Positions 1 to 9,431 of a DNA stretch of 64,000 bases are shown here, one piece after another. The notes under the pieces were generated by a model. It ran no database searches and was not told the origin of the DNA. It saw only the letters and a list, made by a program, of their open reading frames with translations. Both the position numbers and the translations under genes were made by a program. The first letter of the stretch is position 1; each line of letters starts with the position of its first letter. Origin of the DNA: Sphingopyxis italica (GTDB taxonomy: Bacteria > Pseudomonadota > Alphaproteobacteria > Sphingomonadales > Sphingomonadaceae); NCBI RefSeq assembly GCF_011926545.1, contig NZ_JAATIT010000003.1:599071-663070 (forward strand). Direction: 5' to 3'.

Positions 1-754
1 CCGCGTTGACGATCGCCATGTCGAGCCCGGCGGGGATCGCATGGTAGAGGAAGACGCTGTGCATCGCGCGGCGCACCGTCTCGTTGCCGCGAAAACCGAA
101 GGAAAGGTTGGACAGGCCGCCCGAGAAATGGACGTGCGGGCAGCGGACGCGAATGATCTTCACCGCCTCGATGAAGTCGACGGCATAATTGTCATGCTCC
201 TCGAGCCCCGTCGCGATCGCGAAGATATTGGGATCGAAAATGATGTCCTCGGGCGGAAAGCCGATGCCGGTGAGCAGCTTGTAGGCGCGGGCGCAAATCT
301 CGATCTTGCGTTCCATCGTGTCGGCCTGCCCGACCTCGTCGAACGCCATCACCACGACCGCGGCGCCATAGGCCATGCACTTCTTCGCATGATCGAGGAA
401 TTGCTCCTCGCCTTCCTTCATGCTGATCGAATTGACGATCGGCTTGCCGGGAACGCATTTGAGGCCCGCTTCGATCACGCTCCATTTCGAGCTGTCGATC
501 ATCACCGGTACGCGCGCGATGTCGGGTTCGGCCGCGATCAGCTTCAAAAAGGTCGTCATCGCATATTCGGCGTCGAGCAGACCCTCGTCCATGTTGACGT
601 CGATGACCTGCGCGCCATTTTCGACCTGCTGGCGCGCGACCTCGACCGCCGCGGCATAATCGTCGGCGAGGATCAGCTTCTTGAACGCCGCGGAACCGGT
701 GACGTTGGTGCGTTCGCCGATGTTGACGAAGGTGGAGGAGGCGGCGGTGGTCAT
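1..754 (-). CDS. metH: Methionine synthase, pterin/cobalamin-binding half (MetH C-terminal polypeptide), partial
   Basis: The 3' end is cut by the window edge. Reading from ATG at 754, the product opens [20 protein letters not shown], the usual start of the methyltetrahydrofolate (pterin)-binding domain of methionine synthase, and continues with VIDVNMDEG and [17 protein letters not shown] motifs of that fold. The cobalamin-binding and reactivation domains should follow outside the window. Together with the separate homocysteine-methyltransferase gene at 1305-2369 it makes a two-polypeptide MetH, which transfers the methyl group of 5-methyl-THF to homocysteine. It is last in the sahR-metF-metH(N)-GNAT operon, 22 bases after the GNAT gene, with AGGATT upstream as ribosome-binding site. 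Confidence 0.93.
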   Translation of the reverse strand, partial: MTTAASSTFVNIGERTNVTGSAAFKKLILADDYAAAVEVARQQVENGAQVIDVNMDEGLLDAEYAMTTFLKLIAAEPDIARVPVMIDSSKWSVIEAGLKCVPGKPIVNSISMKEGEEQFLDHAKKCMAYGAAVVVMAFDEVGQADTMERKIEICARAYKLLTGIGFPPEDIIFDPNIFAIATGLEEHDNYAVDFIEAVKIIRVRCPHVHFSGGLSNLSFGFRGNETVRRAMHSVFLYHAIPAGLDMAIVNA

Positions 755-776
755 GGGTTAATCCTGAAACTGAATA

Positions 777-1301
777 TTAGGCGGCGAGCGGGCGCGCGAG
801 GATGAGATCGTCGTAGAACTTGCCGCCCACGTTGAACTGGCGGGTGCCGAGGTCGGTGAACCCCTGCTTGCGATAGAAAGCGAGCGCGCGGTCGTTCTGT
901 GCATAGACGCCGAGCAGCAGGCGGCGATGACCGCGCGCGGCCTCCAGCGCCTGCTTCATCAGCGCCGCGCCGAGTCCGGTGCCGTGAAAGCGCGACAACG
1001 AATAGATGCGCTTCAACTCGATATCACCCTCGACCGCCGCGGCAAGATCGGGCTTGCCGACCAGCGCGAACCCGATCGGCGCGCCGCCGGGCTGCGCTTC
1101 GCCGATCCACGCGCGTCCGTCATCCTCGAGATAGGCAAGATACGCAGCGGCGGTATGCTGGGCGGCGCAATGGCCGACGATCGCATCGCCGTCGAGGATG
1201 CCCGCGAAGGTTTCGAGAAAGGTCGCGGCGCCGACCAACGCGAGCGCCGACGCATCATCCGGTCCGGCTTCCCGGATCGTCCATGTCGGAATAGCGGCCA
1301 T
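777..1301 (-). CDS. GNAT-family N-acetyltransferase
   Basis: A 174-residue protein with a single GNAT fold. The acetyl-CoA-binding signature is visible as RIYSLSRFHGTGLGAALM (about residues 98-115, the R-x-x-G-x-G/A loop), followed by LGVYAQNDRALAFYRKQGF, the typical beta5/alpha4 end of the fold. The substrate is unknown. It lies between the two halves of metH, with 3 bases to the upstream gene and 22 to the downstream one, so it is almost certainly co-transcribed with the methionine genes. Whether it acts on a sulfur amino acid or is a passenger cannot be told from the sequence. Confidence 0.88.
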   Translation of the reverse strand: MAAIPTWTIREAGPDDASALALVGAATFLETFAGILDGDAIVGHCAAQHTAAAYLAYLEDDGRAWIGEAQPGGAPIGFALVGKPDLAAAVEGDIELKRIYSLSRFHGTGLGAALMKQALEAARGHRRLLLGVYAQNDRALAFYRKQGFTDLGTRQFNVGGKFYDDLILARPLAA

Positions 1302-1304
1302 AGG

Positions 1305-2369
1305 TCAGGCCGCCATGGTGAAGGGCTCAAGCCCCGCCAGCCGCGTGCGGACCGGCACGTCGGGAATCCGCCGCGCGGGCAACCCCTCGATCGCGCGCGC
1401 CATCGCAGCAATGTGAGCAGGCGTCGAACCGCAGCAGCCGCCGAGGATATTGACCTGGCCCTGTTCGGCCCACTCGCGCACCAGCTCCGCGGTCGTGTCG
1501 GGCAGTTCGTCATATTCGCCGAGTTCGTTGGGCAGACCGGCGTTCGGATAGACCATCACCAGCGCGTCGGCGAGGTCGGACAGGACGCGGACGTGCGGGC
1601 GAAGCTGCGACGCGCCGAACGAGCAGTTGAGCCCGATCGTCAGCGGCCTCGCGTGGCGCACCGCATACCAGAAGGCCTCGACCGTGTGCCCCGACAGGTT
1701 ACGGCCCGAAAGGTCGGTGAGCGTCATCGAAATCATCAGCGGCAGTTCGCGCCCGATCTTCGCTTCGGCTTCCAGCGTCGCGGCGATCCCCGCCTTGGCG
1801 TTGAGCGTGTCGAAGATCGTTTCGATCAGGATGAAGTCGGCGCCGCCTTCGGCCAATGCGACGACCTGGTCGAAATAGACCTCCTTCAATTCGTCGAAAT
1901 CGATCTCGCGATAGCCGGGGTTGTTGACGTCGGGCGACAGCGACAGCGTCTTGTTCGTCGGCCCGACCGCGCCCGCGATGAAGCGGCGGCGGCCGTCGCG
2001 CGCCTCATATTTGTTGGCGGCTTCGCGGCCGAGCCGCGCGCTTTCATGGTTAATGTCGGCGACCAGATGCTCGGCGCCATAATCGGCCTGACTGATCCGG
2101 TTGGCGCTGAACGTATTGGTCGAGACGATGTCCGACCCGGCGTCCAGATAGGCTTCGCCGATCGCGGTCACGACATCGGGACGCGTCAGCGCGAGGATGT
2201 CGTTGTTGCCCTTCTGGTCGTGCGTCAGGCCAAGATTGCCCGCATAATCGGCTTCGACCAGCTTGCGGAGCTGGATCTGGGTGCCCCAGCCGCCATCGGT
2301 CAGCAGGATGCGTTCCTTCGCCGCCGCGGCGAGAGCTTCTCGTGCCCCCATTTTCAAACTGGCGCTCAT
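1305..2369 (-). CDS. metH: Homocysteine S-methyltransferase half of methionine synthase (MetH N-terminal polypeptide)
   Basis: The protein has 354 residues and corresponds to the N-terminal module of MetH alone. The Zn-binding thiols are visible as GLNCSFGA (Cys249) and GGCCGSTP (Cys312, Cys313). DGGWGTQIQ near residue 25 and STNTFSAN near 83 are standard for the homocysteine-methyltransferase barrel. It needs the pterin/B12 polypeptide at 1-754 as partner. The start at 2369 is set by a 4-base ATGA overlap with the metF stop; a longer upstream reading (to 2600) would overlap metF and is not supported. The split MetH arrangement is usual in sphingomonads. Confidence 0.93.
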   Translation of the reverse strand: MSASLKMGAREALAAAAKERILLTDGGWGTQIQLRKLVEADYAGNLGLTHDQKGNNDILALTRPDVVTAIGEAYLDAGSDIVSTNTFSANRISQADYGAEHLVADINHESARLGREAANKYEARDGRRRFIAGAVGPTNKTLSLSPDVNNPGYREIDFDELKEVYFDQVVALAEGGADFILIETIFDTLNAKAGIAATLEAEAKIGRELPLMISMTLTDLSGRNLSGHTVEAFWYAVRHARPLTIGLNCSFGASQLRPHVRVLSDLADALVMVYPNAGLPNELGEYDELPDTTAELVREWAEQGQVNILGGCCGSTPAHIAAMARAIEGLPARRIPDVPVRTRLAGLEPFTMAA

Positions 2370-3304
2370 GCTGCCTGATCCTTTGCGGTCGAAACCGGCC
2401 GCAGGCCCAGCAGATGACAGATGGCATAGCTGAGCTCGGCGCGGTTGAGGGTGTAGAAGTGGAAATCGCGGACGCCGCCCGCGTAGAGGCGGCGGCACAT
2501 TTCGGCGGCGATCGTCGCCGCGACGAGCTGGCGCGCGGCGGGATGATCGTCGAGCCCGTCGAACAGCGACACCATCCACGCCGGGATCGCGGTGCCGCAC
2601 ATGTCGGCTATTCGGCGCGTCTGCGACACGTTCGACACGGGCAGGATGCCGGGAATGATCGGCGCCTCGATCCCCGCGGCCGCGGCGGCGTCGCGAAAGC
2701 GCAGGAAGCTGTCGGGCGAGAAGAAGAATTGCGTGATCGCGCGCGTCGCCCCGGCATCGAGCTTGCGCTTGAGATTATCGAGGTCGGATTGCGGACATGT
2801 CGCGTCGGGATGCGTTTCGGGATAGGCGGCGACCGAAATGTCGAACGGCGCGATCGCCTTCAGCCCCGCCACCAGTTCGATCGCATTGGCATAACCATCG
2901 GGATGCGCACGATAGGGCTCACCACCCGGGACGTCGCCGCGCAGCGCGACGATATGCCGCACCCCCGCCTCCCAATAGGCGCGCGCGACCTCGTCGATCT
3001 CGGCGCGCGACGCCTCGACGCAGGTCAGGTGCGCGGCGGGCGGCACACGGCTTTCGGCGGCGATCCGCGCGACGGTCGCATGGGTGCGCTCGCGCGTCGA
3101 CCCGCCCGCACCATAGGTGACCGAAACGAAGCTCGGACCCAGCGGCTCGAGCGTGCGGAACGTGTCCCACAGCTGCGCTTCCATCTTCTCGGTCTTCGGC
3201 GGGAAAAATTCGAAGCTGACGCCGATGTCGCCGGCAAGGTCGGCGAAGAGCGGCGAAGCCGCAGCGCGGCGCGCTTCCGCCAGCGAGTTCAAATTCGACG
3301 TCAT
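2366..3304 (-). CDS. metF: Methylenetetrahydrofolate reductase
   Basis: A 312-residue flavoprotein that reduces 5,10-methylene-THF to 5-methyl-THF, the methyl donor for the downstream MetH pair. Visible motifs are VSFEFFPPKTEKME (catalytic Glu32), VSVTYGAGGSTRERT, HIVALRGDVPGG (Asp124) and VAAYPETHPDA. Length and motif order match the bacterial MetF family. Its ATG overlaps the stop of sahR by four bases (ATGA) and its own stop overlaps the metH start in the same way, so translation is coupled along the operon. Expression should follow the SahR operator at 4296-4315. Confidence 0.96.
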   Translation of the reverse strand: MTSNLNSLAEARRAAASPLFADLAGDIGVSFEFFPPKTEKMEAQLWDTFRTLEPLGPSFVSVTYGAGGSTRERTHATVARIAAESRVPPAAHLTCVEASRAEIDEVARAYWEAGVRHIVALRGDVPGGEPYRAHPDGYANAIELVAGLKAIAPFDISVAAYPETHPDATCPQSDLDNLKRKLDAGATRAITQFFFSPDSFLRFRDAAAAAGIEAPIIPGILPVSNVSQTRRIADMCGTAIPAWMVSLFDGLDDHPAARQLVAATIAAEMCRRLYAGGVRDFHFYTLNRAELSYAICHLLGLRPVSTAKDQAA

Positions 3305-4287
3305 GCCGCAAGCCTTTTGCTTTGTCCGTCACCGGCGACGGGCGATTGATCTTCATCGCTGCGACGGCGGCCGAGCCATAGCTTTACGGCCAGCTCCCCG
3401 CCTTCGAGCGTTTCGGTGTTTTCGAGCAGCAAGCCCGCCGAAGCGAACCAGCCGCGGATCTGGGCGTCCGAAAAGCCGAGGCGCGCGTGCGCCGCGAGGG
3501 CGCGCAGTTCCTCATCCTCGTGCGGCGCGAAATCGACGACGAGCAGATGGCCGCCGCCGCGCAGCACCCGGCTCGCCTCGGCGATCACGCGGTCGGGCTC
3601 GTGCGCGAAATGGAGCGCCTGATGGATGACGATGCTGTCGACGCTGGCATCGGCGACCGGCAGATCGAGAAAGTCGCCCTGCAGCAGGTCGACGGGCACC
3701 GGCTGGCGCTCCAGCTTCGTGCGCGCGATCCGCAACATTTCGGGACTGCGGTCGAGCGCGGTGATCCGGCGCGCGGTCGGCGCGAAGATTTCGGCCATCC
3801 GCCCGGTGCCGGTGCCGATGTCGAGCAAATGACCGAGCCGGCGGTTGTGCATCATCGCGAGCATCGCGGCTTCGACTTCGCTCTCGGCGATATGACGCGA
3901 GCGGATCGCGTCCCATTCGGCGGCATGCTCGGCAAAATAGCGCTCGGCTGCCGCGGCGCGATCGTCGCGCACCGCCGCCAGCCGCCGTGCATCATGCGCG
4001 ATGACGCGCGTTTCCCGCGCAGAGAAAGGCCATTTTTCTGCCTGACCGATAATCTCGGCGACCGGCCCTGCGGCGGTGATGCGCAGGAAAACCCAGCTGC
4101 CCTCGCGCCGCCGCTCGACGATCCCCGCCTCGACGAGGATACGGACATGGCGCGATACGCGCGGCTGGCTCTGGTCGAGCACGATCGCGAGTTCGCCGAT
4201 CGCAAGCTCCATCTCGCGCAGCAGCGCGACGACTCGCAGGCGCGTCGGGTCCGCGAGAGCGCGGAAAATGTCGATAAGCTCGCTCAC
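3301..4287 (-). CDS. sahR: ArsR-type regulator with methylase-like sensor domain, SahR (SAM-cycle repressor)
   Basis: A 328-residue fusion. Residues 1-90 form an ArsR winged helix (FRALADPTRLRVVALL, then QSQPRVSRHVRILVEAGIVE), and residues about 115-300 form a SAM-methyltransferase fold with motif I LLDIGTGTGRMAE (154-166). SahR proteins have this architecture; the methylase-like domain binds S-adenosylhomocysteine and releases DNA, derepressing ahcY, metF, metH and metK. Being first in an operon with metF and metH fits exactly. The start chosen is GTG at 4287, where the HTH begins. The longer reading to 4404 would run through the operator and adds unrelated residues. An ordinary arsenic-type regulator or an active methyltransferase is less likely. 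Confidence 0.85.
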   Translation of the reverse strand: MSELIDIFRALADPTRLRVVALLREMELAIGELAIVLDQSQPRVSRHVRILVEAGIVERRREGSWVFLRITAAGPVAEIIGQAEKWPFSARETRVIAHDARRLAAVRDDRAAAAERYFAEHAAEWDAIRSRHIAESEVEAAMLAMMHNRRLGHLLDIGTGTGRMAEIFAPTARRITALDRSPEMLRIARTKLERQPVPVDLLQGDFLDLPVADASVDSIVIHQALHFAHEPDRVIAEASRVLRGGGHLLVVDFAPHEDEELRALAAHARLGFSDAQIRGWFASAGLLLENTETLEGGELAVKLWLGRRRSDEDQSPVAGDGQSKRLAA

Positions 4288-4295
4288 GGAAAGAC

Positions 4296-4315
4296 ATATA
4301 AAGCTTTCTTTATAT
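4296..4315. promoter_or_regulatory. Palindromic operator upstream of sahR-metF-metH
   Basis: Perfect 8-base inverted repeat ATATAAAG-CTTT-CTTTATAT, ending 8 bases upstream of the sahR GTG start. AT-rich dyads of this shape just before the gene are typical ArsR-family operators. I infer that SahR binds here and represses its own operon until S-adenosylhomocysteine accumulates. Confidence 0.75.
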
Positions 4316-4464
4316 CTGGTCAACCAAGCGCGGCACCTCGATTTTCCGCGGTGCGCGCTGCGGTCGTCCTCGGATTGCGACGAAACACGGGGGATAATCG
4401 TCACAAGGACGGTTGCACGCCATTTGGCGAGTGGGTAATTCTGCGCGCGATTGGCAATGTTCGG

Positions 4465-4495
4465 GATCGATCAGTTCCTGTGCCGATCGATCAGT
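4465..4495. repeat. Short direct repeat upstream of the lipoprotein gene
   Basis: The 11-mer GATCGATCAGT occurs twice (4465-4475 and 4485-4495), a 20-base period, 25 bases before the ATG at 4520. It could be a pair of regulator half-sites on the same DNA face. No regulator is implied by the context. Confidence 0.4.
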
Positions 4496-4519
4496 CCAAA
4501 TCGAGAGGGGTATTCCCAT

Positions 4520-4852
4520 ATGAAGAAATCGATCACTCTGTCGCTCGTCCTCGCCGCTTCGATGGGCCTCGCCGCTTGCGCCGAAAAGGCTGCCGACGAC
4601 ACGGCCGCCACGACCGAAGACGCAGCCGCGACCGTCGAAGGCGCTGCTGACGGCGCGATGGAAGCGGCCGAAGGCGCTGCCGACGCGACCGCCGCCGCCG
4701 CTGGCGAAGCCGGCGCCGCCGCCGATGCTGCGGCCGATGCCGCTGCCGCCGGCGACGCCGCCACCGCGACCGACAAGGCGGCCGAAGCTGCCGGCGCGGC
4801 CCAGGAAGCCGCCGACGCCGCCAAGGGCGCGATGGAAGAAGCCAAGAAGTAA
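4520..4852 (+). CDS. Ala-rich small lipoprotein (paralogue 1)
   Basis: The product is 110 residues. It has a lipoprotein signal peptide, MKKSITLSLVLAASMGLAAC (lipobox LAAC, Cys20). The mature part is built almost only of Ala, Asp, Glu, Gly and Thr in repeating AADAAADA-like blocks with few hydrophobics, ending AKGAMEEAKK. This looks like an elongated acidic helical or disordered periplasmic lipoprotein. ATG at 4520 is chosen because the signal peptide starts there and GAGAGGGG lies just upstream; the upstream in-frame extension has no signal. The next gene encodes a paralogue. No function is recognised. Confidence 0.85.
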   Translation: MKKSITLSLVLAASMGLAACAEKAADDTAATTEDAAATVEGAADGAMEAAEGAADATAAAAGEAGAAADAAADAAAAGDAATATDKAAEAAGAAQEAADAAKGAMEEAKK

Positions 4853-4888
4853 GCTTCTTTCCGGCCTCTTCGGGGCCGAAGGAACAGG

Positions 4889-4925
4889 AAGGGGTCGACG
4901 GCTTGCCGGCGGCCCCTTTCCTTTT
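4889..4925 (+). terminator. Probable rho-independent terminator after lipoprotein 1
   Basis: AAGGGG at 4889-4894 pairs with CCCCTT at 4913-4918, enclosing a second GC stem (CGGC/GCCG), followed by a pyrimidine-rich tail TTTCCTTTTC. It separates the two paralogous lipoprotein genes. Confidence 0.6.
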
Positions 4926-5023
4926 CGGGACAGGCTTCGCAGCGCGGTTGCCAAGCCCCGGATCCCCGGTTAACTCTCTTCCCATGGCCGGCCGCCCGGT
5001 CATTGCATTCGAAAGGAATACCC

Positions 5024-5353
5024 ATGCGCAAGATCATCATCGCCTCGATGGCCGCCGCGGCCTTCAGCCTCGCCGCCTGCTCGGAAAAGACGCAGGATGC
5101 CGCCGGTGAAACCGCCGACTCCATGGCTGACGATGCCGCAAATGCCGGCGACGCAATGGCCGAAGGCGCAGCCGATGCTGCGGATGCGACCGCCGCTGCC
5201 GCCGACGACGCCGCCGATGCGACCGCCGCCGCCGCCGATGACGCCGGCAACGCCGTCGAAGGCACGGTGAACGCCGCCGGCGAGGCCGTCGACAAGGCCG
5301 GCGACAACATCGCCGAAGAAACCAAGAAGGCCGAAGCCAACGACAAGCAATAG
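5024..5353 (+). CDS. Ala-rich small lipoprotein (paralogue 2)
   Basis: The product is 109 residues. The signal peptide MRKIIIASMAAAAFSLAAC has lipobox LAAC (Cys19). The mature part repeats ADDAADATAAAADDA-like units and ends in a charged EETKKAEANDKQ tail. Residues after the cysteine (SEKTQDAAGE) and the composition match the protein at 4520-4852, so the two are tandem paralogues. The start at 5024 is preceded by GAAAGGA. A strong terminator follows at 5384. No domain beyond a coiled or disordered Ala-rich region is recognised. Confidence 0.85.
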   Translation: MRKIIIASMAAAAFSLAACSEKTQDAAGETADSMADDAANAGDAMAEGAADAADATAAAADDAADATAAAADDAGNAVEGTVNAAGEAVDKAGDNIAEETKKAEANDKQ

Positions 5354-5383
5354 TCGTCGGCACGCCCTTGGGCTGTTAAAGAG

Positions 5384-5414
5384 GGGCTCCATCCGCACGG
5401 GTGGAGCCCTTTTT
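5384..5414 (+). terminator. Rho-independent terminator
   Basis: GGGCTCCA (5384-5391) pairs with TGGAGCCC (5402-5409); the stem extends inward by T-G, C-G and C-G pairs around a GCAC loop, and five T follow (5410-5414). It ends the second Ala-rich lipoprotein transcript. Confidence 0.9.
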
Positions 5415-5426
5415 CATGGGAAGCTT

Positions 5427-5618
5427 ATGATGCGAAACTTCGTGCCCGCTGCTGCCCTGCTCGGCCTGCTTTTGGCGGGGTGCAGCCGCACCGACAATGA
5501 ACCGGGTCCCGGCGGCGTGACCGTCAGCGAAGCCAAGGCGCTCGACGATGCCGCCGAGATGCTCGAAAGCCGCGACAGCGCGGCCGACGAAGCGCCAGCG
5601 AGCGACGCGCCCGAATAG
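5427..5618 (+). CDS. Very small lipoprotein
   Basis: A 63-residue product with a clear lipoprotein signal, AAALLGLLLAGCSR, and then a short acidic tail (EAKALDDAAEMLESRDSA). Two adjacent ATGs (5427, 5430) are possible; GGGAAG precedes both. It starts 13 bases after the upstream terminator's T-run. The length, signal peptide and position after two other lipoproteins support a real gene, but no family is recognised. Confidence 0.7.
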   Translation: MMRNFVPAAALLGLLLAGCSRTDNEPGPGGVTVSEAKALDDAAEMLESRDSAADEAPASDAPE

Positions 5619-5751
5619 GCTTCCCTCGCCGCGCCGCGAGGGTTAGACCGATGCCGTCCCGCGACTGGCGCTGAAGATGGAGTTCCATCGGGAAGCGGGA
5701 CCGATGTGAGCCGCGCGCCTGGGTGATCCACGCCAGCGAAGGACCATCCGC

Positions 5752-6423
5752 ATGACCGACACGACCCATATCGTCTTCCTGCTCTTTCCGGGCATCACCC
5801 AGCTCGACTTCACCGCGCCGGCGCAGGCGCTGTCCCGGATGCCCGGCGCGGTGCTGGCGGGCGCGGCCGCGCGCTTCGACCCGATCGCGACCGACAGCGG
5901 CTTCGCCATCCTGCCCACCCATGATTTTGCGAGCGCGCCGCAGGCCGACATCCTCTGCATCCCCGGCGGACACGGCGTGATCGAGGCGCTGAACGATGCC
6001 GCGACGATCGACTTCATCGCACGGCAGGCGGCGGGCGCCGAGTGGGTGACGAGCGTATGCACCGGCGCCTTCCTGCTCGGCCACGCCGGATTGCTTCAGG
6101 GCAAACGCGCGACGACGCATTGGGGTTATACGCATCTACTGCCGCTCGTCGGCGCCGAATTCCAGCCCGCGCGCATCGTCGAGGACGGAAATATCGTGAC
6201 CAGCGGCGGCGTGACCTCGGGGCTCGATTTCGCGCTGACGCTGATCGCGCGGATTCAGGGCGATGCGGTGGCGCAGGCGATCCAGCTCGCGATCGAATAT
6301 GACCCTGCCCCGCCCTTTCCCGGCGGGCATCCCGATCGCGCGCCCGAGGCGGTGACCGCGGGGCTGAAAGCGCGCGTCTATGACGCGGCGGCGGCGCGAA
6401 TGGAGGCGGCGCTCAGAAGCTAG
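5752..6423 (+). CDS. DJ-1/PfpI superfamily protein, isonitrile hydratase-like
   Basis: The protein has 223 residues with a class-I glutamine-amidotransferase-like fold. HIVFLLFPGITQLDFTAPAQ opens the domain, ADILCIPGGHG gives the strand with the conserved Gly-Gly, and the nucleophile elbow is VTSVCTGAFLLGHAGLL (Cys103) followed by RATTHW. This motif set is shared with isonitrile hydratases (isonitrile to N-substituted formamide) and related regulators lacking the AraC domain. No C-terminal HTH is present, so an enzyme is more likely than a transcription factor. GAAGGA lies 8 bases before the ATG. Substrate is inferred only from family resemblance. Confidence 0.85.
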   Translation: MTDTTHIVFLLFPGITQLDFTAPAQALSRMPGAVLAGAAARFDPIATDSGFAILPTHDFASAPQADILCIPGGHGVIEALNDAATIDFIARQAAGAEWVTSVCTGAFLLGHAGLLQGKRATTHWGYTHLLPLVGAEFQPARIVEDGNIVTSGGVTSGLDFALTLIARIQGDAVAQAIQLAIEYDPAPPFPGGHPDRAPEAVTAGLKARVYDAAAARMEAALRS

Positions 6424-7187
6424 CGGCAGTCGGCGAGCGCGATCTGATAGAGCTTCGGCCAGTTCTTGCCGGTGACGAACAGGCGCTTGCCCTTTTCGTC
6501 CCACGCGATGCCGTTCAGCACGCTATCGGTGCCGCTCGCCCCCGCATCGGCCTTCAGCGTCGACAGGTCGAGCAGCGAGGCGATATTGCCGGTCGCGGGG
6601 TCGATGCGGACGATGAAGTCGGTCATCCAGACATTCGCCCAGACCTGTCCGTCGATCGTCTCGAGCTCGTTGAGCATCGGGATCGGCCGGCCGGCGAAGC
6701 GCACCGTCACGCGCTTTTGCTCCTTCATCGTCGCCGGGTCGAAGAAGCGCAGGTCGGGCGTGCCGTCACTCAGCACCAGGCTGTCCCCGACCATCGTCAC
6801 GCCCCAGCCCTCGCCTTCATAGGTGAAGGTGCCGGCAGGTTTCAGATCCTTGATCGACCAGCGGTTGCCGACGCCGCCCTGCCAGGTGACGCCGATGATC
6901 TGGTCGCCCCAGCGCGTGATCCCCTCGCCGAACTGGTCGGACGGCAGCTTGGTCTGCGCCAGCGCCTTGCCCGTATCGAGGTCGAGCCGCGCGACGCGCG
7001 ATCGGCCATATTGACCGGTGGCCTCATAAAGATGCCCGTCGTGCCAGAAGAGGCCCTGGGTGAAGGAGGAGGTGTCGTGCGGATAGCTTTGTACGATGCG
7101 ATAGCCGCAGCGTTCGACCCGCGGCGGTGCGGGCGTCGCTGCGACCGGCGGTTCGGCGAGCATGGCGAGAGCGAAGACAAGCATCAT
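6420..7187 (-). CDS. Glutaminyl-peptide cyclotransferase (glutamine cyclotransferase family)
   Basis: A 255-residue exported protein. A short signal peptide (MMLVFALAMLAEPPVAA) precedes a five-bladed beta-propeller of the plant/bacterial glutaminyl cyclase type. Recognisable motifs are YPHDTSSFTQGLFWHDGHLYE, FGEGITRWGDQIIGVTWQ, EGEGWGVT, LSDGTPDLRFFDP, LNELETIDGQVWANVW and LNGIAWDEKGKRLFVTGKNWPKLYQI in that order. The enzyme converts N-terminal Gln of peptides to pyroglutamate, here in the periplasm. It converges with the DJ-1 gene, and the two stop codons overlap. Confidence 0.9.
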   Translation of the reverse strand: MMLVFALAMLAEPPVAATPAPPRVERCGYRIVQSYPHDTSSFTQGLFWHDGHLYEATGQYGRSRVARLDLDTGKALAQTKLPSDQFGEGITRWGDQIIGVTWQGGVGNRWSIKDLKPAGTFTYEGEGWGVTMVGDSLVLSDGTPDLRFFDPATMKEQKRVTVRFAGRPIPMLNELETIDGQVWANVWMTDFIVRIDPATGNIASLLDLSTLKADAGASGTDSVLNGIAWDEKGKRLFVTGKNWPKLYQIALADCR

Positions 7188-7260
7188 CGATGCTTAGCTA
7201 TGTCGCTCGGGCTGAACTGGCAATGTCCCGCCTCCCCTATTTCGCCATTGTGACAAATAG

Positions 7261-7293
7261 AAAAAGGGCCGGAGCATCGCTGCTCCGGCCCTT
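7261..7293 (-). terminator. Rho-independent terminator of groEL
   Basis: A perfect 13-base stem (7264-7276 with 7281-7293) and a 4-base loop, followed on the minus strand by five T (complement of 7261-7265). It lies 34 bases beyond the groEL stop. Confidence 0.92.
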
Positions 7294-7326
7294 CTTGTCG
7301 TTGGCTGAGTGCCGAACGGTCGGGAC

Positions 7327-8982
<1,656 letters not shown>

Positions 8983-9012
8983 TCAAATAGAATGAAATGG
9001 GGAAGAATAGGC

Positions 9013-9300
9013 TCAGGCGATGACGCCGAGGATGTCCGATTCCTTCATGATCAGCAGCTCTTCGCCATCGACCTTGACTTCGGTGCCCGACCATTTGCCG
9101 AACAGGATGCGGTCGCCGGCCTTGACGTCGAGCGGGGTGACCTTGCCGTCGTCGGCGCGGGTGCCCGAACCGACCGAGACGACTTCGCCTTCCTGCGGCT
9201 TTTCCTTGGCGGTGTCGGGGATGATGATGCCGCCGGCCGTCTTTTCTTCGGCTTCGATACGGCGAACAAGCACGCGGTCGTGCAGCGGACGAAATTGCAT
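9013..9300 (-). CDS. groES: Co-chaperonin GroES (10 kDa)
   Basis: The product is 95 residues: [20 protein letters not shown], then the mobile-loop region [17 protein letters not shown] and the C-terminal [12 protein letters not shown]. The start at 9300 is preceded by GGAGGG on the minus strand, and the family length fits. The longer in-frame reading to 9339 would begin inside the CIRCE operator and is rejected. It caps the GroEL ring. Confidence 0.99.
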   Translation of the reverse strand: MQFRPLHDRVLVRRIEAEEKTAGGIIIPDTAKEKPQEGEVVSVGSGTRADDGKVTPLDVKAGDRILFGKWSGTEVKVDGEELLIMKESDILGVIA

Positions 9301-9332
9301 GGATATCCCTCCAGAGATGGAAATGATGTCGT

Positions 9333-9359
9333 TTAGCACTCACAGGGTGCGAGTGCTAA
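9333..9359. promoter_or_regulatory. CIRCE operator (HrcA binding site) of groESL
   Basis: An exact CIRCE element: TTAGCACTC (9333-9341), a 9-base spacer, GAGTGCTAA (9351-9359). It lies between the promoter and the groES start. HrcA is known to repress groESL through this sequence. Confidence 0.97.
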
Positions 9360-9367
9360 CAGTCGGC

Positions 9368-9397
9368 CATATGGGTGGGAGTCAGATAGGCGTCAAG
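9368..9397 (-). promoter_or_regulatory. Probable heat-shock (sigma-32) promoter of groESL
   Basis: On the minus strand CTTGACG (-35, complement of 9391-9397) is followed after 17 bases (9374-9390) by CATATG (-10, 9368-9373) within CCCATAT. This fits the alphaproteobacterial RpoH form CTTG...CCCATAT. Transcription would start just before the CIRCE element. Confidence 0.75.
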
Positions 9398-9431
9398 CGC
9401 CGCGCTACAAGATTTGTACGAAGTTTTTGCG

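Noticed and set aside
4287..4404. Longer start for the SahR-type regulator (ATG 4404)
   Set aside because: It would place the palindromic operator inside the coding region and adds residues unlike any ArsR protein.
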